NCBI RefSeq assembly: GCF_002006995.1
Contig: NZ_MRUL01000001.1
Location: 1 to 64,000 of the forward strand
From: Izhakiella australiensis
Lineage (GTDB): Bacteria; Pseudomonadota; Gammaproteobacteria; Enterobacterales; Enterobacteriaceae
Reading direction: 5' to 3'
DNA: 64,000 nt
The notes below the pieces were generated by a model. That model made no database searches. It was not told the origin of the DNA and saw nothing but the letters and a program-made list of their open reading frames with translations. Shown here in pieces: positions 57,844 to 64,000 of this stretch (its first letter is position 1; the number at the start of each line of letters is the position of its first letter). Position numbers and translations under genes: made by a program.

Positions 57844-58746
57844 ATGGCCTATATTCTGCTAGCTATGGCGGCAATCTTCTGGGGTGGGAATTATGTGGTC
57901 GGTCATATTCTGGTTATGTATGTCGACCCTTACAGCCTGAGCCTGATACGCTGGGCGGGAACCACGATTCTAATGTTTTCCGTGTACTGGAACATGGTGC
58001 GCCAACAGTTCAGCTTATATCGTGAGAATTTGCTAACTAATGTATTACTGGCGTTTTTTGGCCAGGTCTGTTTCCCGCTAACGTTATACATCGGCCTGCA
58101 ATATACCAGCCCGCTTAATGCGGCTATTTATATCTCCAGTACTCCCTGCCTGGTGTTAGCGATTAACTATTTTTTCTTTCGTGAGCACATCACCGCCAGG
58201 AATATTTTCGGCGTACTGGCAAGCACCGCGGGCGTTCTGTATCTTGCCTTCGCTTCCGCCAGTGGCAACGATAAAATTGAAGCTTTTGGAAAGGGCGATA
58301 TTCTGACGATTATCTCCGCTTTGAGCTGGGCATTTTACTGCGCGTTTCTGCGGATTAAAAATAAACAGATTAAGCATACTTCGTTTGTTGCCTTCAGTTC
58401 GCTGGTCGGCACTCTCATTATAATCCCGATAGTGCTTTTGCATGCCGGATTCAGCGATGGCGTTGCTACCCATCTTCATTTTCCCGGCTGGGGCGTTATT
58501 AGCGGCCTGCTCTATCTGATTGTCTTCCCGTCGTGGCTGTCTTACGTTTTCTGGAATAAAGGTGTGTCGCTGATCGGCACCACGCGCAGCGAGATATTTA
58601 CTCACCTTATTCCCCTATCCGGCGGCATCATAGGTATTGTTTTTCTGCACAATCAGCTGCGTTATTACCACATCATTACGCTGGTGCTGATCGTGTTCGG
58701 CATTGCCTGCTGCTCCGGCGGTAAAAGCGGGGTGGTGAAGAAATAA
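57844..58746 (+). CDS. EamA/DMT-family transporter
   Basis: A 300-residue inner-membrane protein with ten hydrophobic segments in two EamA repeats (MAAIFWGGNYVVGHILV at the start, ALSWAFYCAFLRIKNK at the start of the second). EamA proteins commonly export amino acids and small metabolites. AAGGAAGATCGA precedes the ATG. It is 43 bp after the di-iron oxidase gene and in the same direction, so the two are probably one transcript and the transporter may export the oxidase product. Direction of transport is inferred. Confidence 0.9.
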   Translation: MAYILLAMAAIFWGGNYVVGHILVMYVDPYSLSLIRWAGTTILMFSVYWNMVRQQFSLYRENLLTNVLLAFFGQVCFPLTLYIGLQYTSPLNAAIYISSTPCLVLAINYFFFREHITARNIFGVLASTAGVLYLAFASASGNDKIEAFGKGDILTIISALSWAFYCAFLRIKNKQIKHTSFVAFSSLVGTLIIIPIVLLHAGFSDGVATHLHFPGWGVISGLLYLIVFPSWLSYVFWNKGVSLIGTTRSEIFTHLIPLSGGIIGIVFLHNQLRYYHIITLVLIVFGIACCSGGKSGVVKK

Positions 58747-58918
58747 GTCGAAAACTAACGCCTGAATTTTCCCTCAAAGTCGTCCGGTTTATTTTCGTGC
58801 GGCTTTGAATATCTGTCGGTCAATGCCGCAAGCGTGCGGCGCGCCTTTGTACGATGCTTGCCCGGATTACGTGATCCCGTTCGCATAACTGCCTGAGTAA
58901 TCAGTGAATACGGGCATG

Positions 58919-58971
58919 ACTATCATGAAAACTGATAGTAGAGGTCCATTTGCTGAATTAAGCAAACTATC
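58919..58971. promoter_or_regulatory. dyads upstream of the MFS transporter gene
   Basis: ACTATC (58919-58924), GATAGT (58934-58939) and ACTATC (58966-58971) alternate in orientation, and TTTGCTGAATTAAGCAAA (58949-58966) is a six-base-arm palindrome. Such clustered dyads suit a LysR-type operator; the LysR gene at 60426 is the candidate. The rest of the 298-bp gap after the EamA gene holds no gene. Confidence 0.45.
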
Positions 58972-59044
58972 ACCCTAGACTGAATGCTCCCTACGGCATC
59001 ACCTGCCGCTGTACTACTACAACTACAAAAGTCCGGAGCAGCAC

Positions 59045-60355
59045 ATGAACAGACAGGTACAATTCGAAGATCTTCCTCTGCAGCGCTTCCATATCCGTAC
59101 CGTATTCAGCGGCACGGGCGGACAATTCAGCGATGGTTTTTTACTTGGCATTATCGGTATTGCCGTCAGCATGGCGGCGGTGCCGTTGCAGCTTGATGCT
59201 GTCTGGCTTGGTTTGCTCGGCGCCGCCTCGCTGGCCGGTTTATTTATCGGCAGTATTGTCGCCGGTCCCATCGCCGATAAATACGGACGCAGCAAAATAT
59301 TCAACTATGACATGCTGATTTTCGCTGTCATCTCGGCGCTGCAATATTTCGTCACCGGGCCTGAACAGCTGCTGGCGCTGCGCTTACTGCTTGGCATCGT
59401 GCTGGGGTTTGATTACGTCGTCAGTAAATCGCTGGTAACCGAGTTTGCGCCGAAACGCTATCGTGGTCGCCTGTTGAGCATTCTTGCTGCTGCATGGGCG
59501 GCGGGCTACGTGGTGGCTTATCTTGCAGGGTTCCTGCTGCGTGATCTTGGTCCTGACTCGTGGCGCATTATGCTGGCTGTAAGCGGCTTGCCCGCCCTGC
59601 TTATCTTCCCTTTGCGTATCGGGGTTCCTGAATCACCCATCTGGCTGATTGCACGCGGCCATCACCAGCAGGCGCAGCGCATCGTTGAGGATAAGTTTGG
59701 TCCGGGCGTCGTGCTGCCTGCGGTTGACGCTACGGCCAGCAAAACGCGCGGGACGCTGAGCGACTTGTTCGCCCCGGCATGGCGTAAGAACACCTGGGTG
59801 GGCTGCGTATTTTATACCTGTCAGGTGATCCCTTTTTTCGCCTTAGGCACCTTTTCACCGCGGGTACTTGAGGCGCTAAACGTGCAGGATAAGTTTACCG
59901 GCGGTCTGGTCTATAACCTTTTACTGTTGGTTGGGGCGATTATTGGCCTGATGATCGTCGACAGAATATCGCGGCGTAAATTCCTTATCGGCTCCTTCTA
60001 TCTCAGCGCCATTGGCCTGGCGGTTCTGGCCTTCGCCAGTCTTGGAACCACCGGCACCGTCCTGGCGTTCGGCTTTTTCGCCTGCGTTCTTGCCGCTGCA
60101 GTGAACCTTGAGTTTGTCTATCCGCCGGAGCTTTTTCCTACCCACCTGCGGGCATCCGGTATTGGCGTGGCGGTGGCCTGCAGCCGCTTTGGTTCAGCGT
60201 TTGGCACCTTCATGCTGCCAATAACCATGCAAAGTATGGGAATTCATACGGCGCTTGGCGTGTGCGTATTTTTTCTGTTGGTCGGCGGCGCGTTCTGTCA
60301 TCGATTTGCGCCGGAAACCCGTTCACAGGCGCTGGCCGAGATTAAGTCGCTTTAG
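59045..60355 (+). CDS. MFS transporter (sugar/organic acid porter type)
   Basis: A 436-residue transporter with 12 hydrophobic segments. The MFS loop signature appears as GPIADKYGRSKIF after helix 2 and again as DRISRRKFL after helix 8, and VPESPIWLIARG is typical of the sugar porter/organic acid group. It precedes a LysR gene and a lyase of the aspartase/fumarase family, so a dicarboxylate or amino acid is a reasonable substrate guess. GGAG lies six bases before the ATG. Confidence 0.9.
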   Translation: MNRQVQFEDLPLQRFHIRTVFSGTGGQFSDGFLLGIIGIAVSMAAVPLQLDAVWLGLLGAASLAGLFIGSIVAGPIADKYGRSKIFNYDMLIFAVISALQYFVTGPEQLLALRLLLGIVLGFDYVVSKSLVTEFAPKRYRGRLLSILAAAWAAGYVVAYLAGFLLRDLGPDSWRIMLAVSGLPALLIFPLRIGVPESPIWLIARGHHQQAQRIVEDKFGPGVVLPAVDATASKTRGTLSDLFAPAWRKNTWVGCVFYTCQVIPFFALGTFSPRVLEALNVQDKFTGGLVYNLLLLVGAIIGLMIVDRISRRKFLIGSFYLSAIGLAVLAFASLGTTGTVLAFGFFACVLAAAVNLEFVYPPELFPTHLRASGIGVAVACSRFGSAFGTFMLPITMQSMGIHTALGVCVFFLLVGGAFCHRFAPETRSQALAEIKSL

Positions 60356-60425
60356 CCGCCGTTCGGTATCGTCCGGCCGCTATGGGATAGTGTGGTGATG
60401 ATGTCGCCAGCCAACAGGAACCGCT

Positions 60426-61415
60426 ATGCCTTTATCAAAACTGATTGATATGAACGCCGTTCAGATTTTTATCGTGGTCGCCGAAGAGGGCAGCATGTCG
60501 GGCGCAGCGGCCAGACTGGGGCTATCCCAGTCTGGCGTATCCCAGACCGTCCGGCAGCTGGAGGAGAAGCTGGGCGTGGTGCTGATTAATCGTACGACCC
60601 GACCAATGATGCTGACTCCCTTTGGCATCGCGCTGAAAAACCGCGGTGGCCTGCTTAATGAAGCCATTCTCAACTTAAAAGCGCAGGTTGTTGAGGCGGG
60701 AAACGGCATTAAGCCCGATTTGCGCATGGGGCTGGTGGACTCCTTTGCTGCCACCTGCGGCTCGCTATTTGCCCGGCAAATGCTCAGCCGCGTCTCTCAG
60801 CTTTCGGTCAGGGCTGGATTGAGCCCCTTGCAGGGCGAGCGCTTACTCAGGCGGGAACTGGACCTGATCATCACCAGCGATCCGCTTACCGATACCAATG
60901 AGGTGATGCGATATCAGCTGCTGTCGGAAAAGTATTTTGTTATCACGCCCGCCGAGAGACGCAGTGCGCCGCAGAATATCGCCGATCTGCGTACGCTCGC
61001 CAATATCCTGCCTATAGTGCGCTTTAACCGCTACTCGCAGGTTGGCATGCAAATCGATCGTCAGCTACGCGCGCTGGAAGTCAGGATGTCGAATCGGCTG
61101 GAGCTGGATACGGCGGATGCGCTGACGTCTATGGTCGCCGAGGGCATTGGCTGGGCCGTAACGACGCCGATGTGTTTTTTGCAGGCTGCGGCGACGGCGA
61201 AAAACGTCTCTGTTCACTTTATTCCTGAACTTGGACTGGAGCGATCGCTGTATCTGGTATGCCGGCGTGATGAATACGGTGCGCTGTTTCGCGATGCCTG
61301 TGCTATGGCGCGTTCTGTAATAAGTGATTCCCTGCTTCCGCGGCTAAAAGCCATGGGGGAAGGCGTTGAAAACATGGTGACTCTGAATAAGGAAAACCTC
61401 AGTGAATACAGATAA
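60426..61415 (+). CDS. LysR-type transcriptional regulator
   Basis: A 329-residue LysR regulator with the N-terminal helix-turn-helix (SMSGAAARLGLSQSGVSQTVRQLEEKLG, about residues 22-50) and an effector-binding domain. Unusually it lies between the MFS gene and the lyase gene in the same direction, and its last 14 bases overlap the lyase start. Regulator and enzyme are thus translationally coupled, and it probably controls the whole three-gene unit. Ligand unknown. Confidence 0.93.
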   Translation: MPLSKLIDMNAVQIFIVVAEEGSMSGAAARLGLSQSGVSQTVRQLEEKLGVVLINRTTRPMMLTPFGIALKNRGGLLNEAILNLKAQVVEAGNGIKPDLRMGLVDSFAATCGSLFARQMLSRVSQLSVRAGLSPLQGERLLRRELDLIITSDPLTDTNEVMRYQLLSEKYFVITPAERRSAPQNIADLRTLANILPIVRFNRYSQVGMQIDRQLRALEVRMSNRLELDTADALTSMVAEGIGWAVTTPMCFLQAAATAKNVSVHFIPELGLERSLYLVCRRDEYGALFRDACAMARSVISDSLLPRLKAMGEGVENMVTLNKENLSEYR

Positions 61416-62814
61416 AACAGCGGGCTGCCGCTCAGAAGTGGACTATGTCGGTGAAGTGAATATCCCCGTCGACAAGCTGTATGGCGTTAACAGCGTGCGC
61501 GGGCAGGAGAATTTAACCGTCTCGCCGCTCACGCTGGCGCACTATCCCGCCTTCCGTGATGCCTTCGCCTGGATTAAGTGGGCGGCGGCGCTGGCAAACG
61601 CTGAAAATAAGGTTATTGAGCAGCAAAAGGCCGATGCGATAGCTGAAGCCTGCCGGCAGCTGCTGGCTGGCAATCTTGATGCGTCGCTGATTGTTGACCT
61701 AATGGAAGGTTCGGGCGGAACCTCCAGCAATATGAACGTCAATGAGGTGATCGCTAACCGGGCGCAGCAGGTACTTGGCTATGCTGCCGGGTCGTATCAG
61801 ATCGTTCATCCTAACGACCATGTTAACTGCTCTCAGTCGACCAACGATGTTTATCCCGCTGCGCTGAAGATTGCCACCCACACCATGCTGGCAGCGCTTA
61901 TCGAAGAGGTTACAGCCCTGGCGCGGGCGTTTGACGACAAGGCATTGGCCTTTGCCGATATTCTGCATCTTGGGCGCACCTGCTTGCAGGATGCGCAGCC
62001 GATGCGTCTTGGTCAGCTATTTTCCGGCTATGCCGCGTTGGCCTGGCGTCTGGCGGATTCGCTCGGCGAAGTTCAGAGCAAGCTCTGTACTCTGCCGCTT
62101 GGCGGTACGGCGATTGGTACTGGCTTTGGCTCGCCGGCCGGCTATCGGGCGGCGGTTTACCGACAGCTGTCTGCGCTGACGGGTATCGACTGGCAGGCAC
62201 CGGCAAATCCCTTTGACGCCATGCAGAATATGGATGTGTTTTCACGGGTCTCTGGTGAGCTGAGAACCTGCTCGGCTTCGCTGGCTAAAATTGCCTCCGA
62301 CCTCACCGTTCTGGCATCCGGCCCGGTTGGCGGTCTGGGTGAGTTAACGCTGCCGGAAGCCCAGGCCGGATCGTCAATCATGCCGGGTAAAGTGAATCCG
62401 GTTTTACCTATGTCAATGATTCAAATCAGCTTTGCCATTATTGGCAACGATGTCACCGTGGCGCAGGCCGTGCAGTATGGTGAGCTCGAAATCAACCACT
62501 TTGAGCCGGTAGTGGCATCCCGCGTTTTTGACAGCATTACGCTGCTGGTGAAGGGGATTAATCGCTTCCGAATCAAATGCGTTGAGGGCATTAGCGCCGA
62601 TAGCGAGATGAATGAAACGCATCTTAAAGCGTCTATGGCGGTGGCGACTGCGTTGGTACCCAAACTCGGCTATGCCCAGGTCAGTAAACTGGCGCGCCAG
62701 TCGGTAATAGAAGGGCGCTCACTGCTGACAATTCTTGAGGAGTCCGGCATCCTTTCTCAGGATGAGGCGATGCAGGCTATCAATAAAGCGTCGCATCCGG
62801 TGTTTGATCAATAA
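61402..62814 (+). CDS. aspartate ammonia-lyase/fumarase superfamily enzyme
   Basis: A 470-residue lyase. The superfamily signature GSSIMPGKVNP (about residue 315) with the catalytic Ser loop is present, together with EGSGGTSSNMNVNEVIANRA, HPNDHVNCSQSTNDVYP and GGTAIGTGFGSP. These patterns resemble aspartase more than FumC, though HLGRTCLQDAQP departs from the usual HLxDAxP. It starts with GTG inside the end of the LysR gene. It probably adds or removes ammonia or water on a C4 acid carried by the nearby MFS protein. Not the housekeeping aspA, judging by context. Confidence 0.88.
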   Translation: MNTDKTAGCRSEVDYVGEVNIPVDKLYGVNSVRGQENLTVSPLTLAHYPAFRDAFAWIKWAAALANAENKVIEQQKADAIAEACRQLLAGNLDASLIVDLMEGSGGTSSNMNVNEVIANRAQQVLGYAAGSYQIVHPNDHVNCSQSTNDVYPAALKIATHTMLAALIEEVTALARAFDDKALAFADILHLGRTCLQDAQPMRLGQLFSGYAALAWRLADSLGEVQSKLCTLPLGGTAIGTGFGSPAGYRAAVYRQLSALTGIDWQAPANPFDAMQNMDVFSRVSGELRTCSASLAKIASDLTVLASGPVGGLGELTLPEAQAGSSIMPGKVNPVLPMSMIQISFAIIGNDVTVAQAVQYGELEINHFEPVVASRVFDSITLLVKGINRFRIKCVEGISADSEMNETHLKASMAVATALVPKLGYAQVSKLARQSVIEGRSLLTILEESGILSQDEAMQAINKASHPVFDQ

Positions 62815-62889
62815 ACCCTTTGCCGGGGCTGGCCGCCCTGGCCCACGGCAACAGGCTTCAGCGGTTGAACTGTTTTTTATCGCAACGCG

Positions 62890-62928
62890 AGCGGCCCTGG
62901 GTTTTCAGTAAACTCAAGGGCCGAACGC
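62890..62928. terminator. stem-loop between convergent lyase and MFS genes
   Basis: CGGCCCT-GGGTTT pairs with AAACTC-A-AGGGCCG, a long stem with one bulge and a short loop. It lies between two convergent genes and can serve both. Confidence 0.65.
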
Positions 62929-62957
62929 TTGCTTTGTTCAATCGGCTGTGACGCTTT

Positions 62958-64000
62958 TTATTGCACCCTTTCGATTTTCCCCATAATCACTGTCCACGAA
63001 AAAATGCTCAGCAGCGCCATGCAGCCCACAAAGATCAATGCCGGGGAAAAATTGCCGTCCGATACCAGAAAACCGATCAGAATTGGCACCAGTATGCCCA
63101 TGCTGGTGCCGACGAAGTTAAATATCCCGCCGGTGATCCCGGTCAGGTTTACCGGGGCGATAGAAGAAACCACTGACCATGAGATGGCCGCCAGACCGCT
63201 GCCAAAGAACGCAACGCTCATAAAGACGACGATAAGCGTCGGTGAGTCAACGTAGTTAGCGCCAATAATTGTTGTTGCCAGCAGCAGGCCGGTGATAATC
63301 GGCGCTTTGCGCGAGAAGGTGAGTGAGAATCCTTTTTTCAACAGTTTGTCGGAGATATAGCCGGAAAGCAGTACCCCGCACCAGGCTGCGGCAAAGGGCA
63401 GGGTTGCCATAAAGCCGACTTTAATAAACTCGATATGACGATATTTCACCAGATAAATCGGAAACCAAGTGAGAAAAAACCAGTTCGCGCAGGTCTCTCC
63501 CATGTGTGCGATGACCAGGCCCCATAGCTTTCTGCTTTTCGCCAGGCGCGAGAACGGCACGACGTCCGTTTGTGCTGACTGCGGGTCATGCTGTTTTTTA
63601 AGCCACTCCGGCCGGCCGCCGCCTTGACGTATATAGTCAATTTCTTCCGCGTTCGCGCGTGATTTCATCGGGTCTTTATACAAGATCCAAAAGCCCAGCG
63701 CCCAGAGTATGCTAATGCCGCCGGTGGTATAAAACATAAAGCGCCAGCCAAACTCTGACTGAAGCCACACCAGCACCGGGGCAAGGAAGGCCAGGCCAAC
63801 ATACTGGCCGGAGATATAAATCCCCACTGCCGTCGCCCGCTCCTTTTCCGGCAGCCAGGTGGTAATAATACGGTTATTCATCGGGTAAGAGGGCACTTCA
63901 CTGGCCCCGACGCCAAGCCTGAATATGATAAGTTGCCACATGCTGCCAGCCGTGCCTTGCATAAAGGTAAACAGTGACCAGGCGCCGATAATAATCGGGT
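62958..64000 (-). CDS. MFS transporter, anion:cation symporter type (partial)
   Basis: The reverse frame stays open to the right edge, so the N-terminus is missing; about 347 residues are seen. The pattern fits the ACS family that carries hexuronates, galactonate and glucarate: FRLGVGASEVPSYPMNNRIITTWLP, a central cytoplasmic loop, and GYISDKLLKKG after helix 8. About nine or ten helices are present. The ATG at 63962 is internal, because the upstream codons (PIIIGAWSLFTF) continue a typical MFS helix. Substrate not deducible. Confidence 0.88.
   Translation of the reverse strand, partial: PIIIGAWSLFTFMQGTAGSMWQLIIFRLGVGASEVPSYPMNNRIITTWLPEKERATAVGIYISGQYVGLAFLAPVLVWLQSEFGWRFMFYTTGGISILWALGFWILYKDPMKSRANAEEIDYIRQGGGRPEWLKKQHDPQSAQTDVVPFSRLAKSRKLWGLVIAHMGETCANWFFLTWFPIYLVKYRHIEFIKVGFMATLPFAAAWCGVLLSGYISDKLLKKGFSLTFSRKAPIITGLLLATTIIGANYVDSPTLIVVFMSVAFFGSGLAAISWSVVSSIAPVNLTGITGGIFNFVGTSMGILVPILIGFLVSDGNFSPALIFVGCMALLSIFSWTVIMGKIERVQ

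Overview
The window is a stretch of enterobacterial chromosome, probably from the Erwiniaceae (Pantoea/Mixta/Erwinia type). That placement is an inference. It rests on the E. coli-like core order (rRNA operon end, metA, aceBAK, iclR, metH, lysC, pgi, psiE, ubiCA, plsB, dgkA, lexA, dinF, yjbJ, zur, dusA, pspG, qor, dnaB, tyrB, yjbQ), on protein sequences close to but distinct from E. coli, and on E. coli-type regulation (MetJ, IclR, LexA, BetI and Zur sites, a lysC lysine riboswitch).

Layout. 1-471: end of a 23S gene, 5S gene and rRNA terminator; the 23S-5S spacer carries an ERIC-like inverted-repeat element. 537-5208: a reverse operon of M20 hydrolase, periplasmic binding protein and M28 peptidase, with a divergent LysR regulator. 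5243-18470: metA, the glyoxylate operon aceBAK, iclR and metH. Between aceK and iclR lie three tandem ERIC-like elements (period 123 bp), an AT-rich orphan gene that looks like a kinase-fold effector, and an NCS1 permease fragment. 18681-26337: an acyltransferase, a PanS-type transporter, lysC with its riboswitch, a gene-free stretch with strong RNA-like stems, pgi, psiE, ubiC and ubiA. 26505-32357: a D-amino-acid catabolic locus (RpiR regulator, SSS symporter, RidA, D-aminoacylase, fold-type III PLP enzyme). 32503-38550: plsB, dgkA, lexA, dinF, yjbJ and zur. 39010-41051: an outer-membrane TraF-like protein and zinT. 41267-46375: the choline-to-betaine locus betA-betB-betI with divergent betT.

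At about 46376 betT breaks off and continues in frame into the C-terminal nuclease half of a phage large terminase. A tail fibre gene and a tyrosine integrase abutting dusA follow. This is best explained as a prophage integrated at dusA that later lost most of its genome, its far attachment site and the end of betT in one deletion.

50428-56605 is again core (dusA, pspG, qor, dnaB, tyrB, yjbQ), but alr, found between dnaB and tyrB in E. coli, is absent. 56781-64000 is accessory: an AT-rich haem-oxygenase-like di-iron enzyme followed by an EamA exporter, then an MFS transporter, a LysR regulator and an aspartase/fumarase-family lyase, and at the edge a second MFS transporter.

The most promising candidates for something undescribed are the di-iron oxidase plus exporter pair, the kinase-like orphan beside the repeat array, the structured stretch between lysC and pgi, and the betT-terminase chimera. 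All positions and motifs were read by eye; no database search was made.
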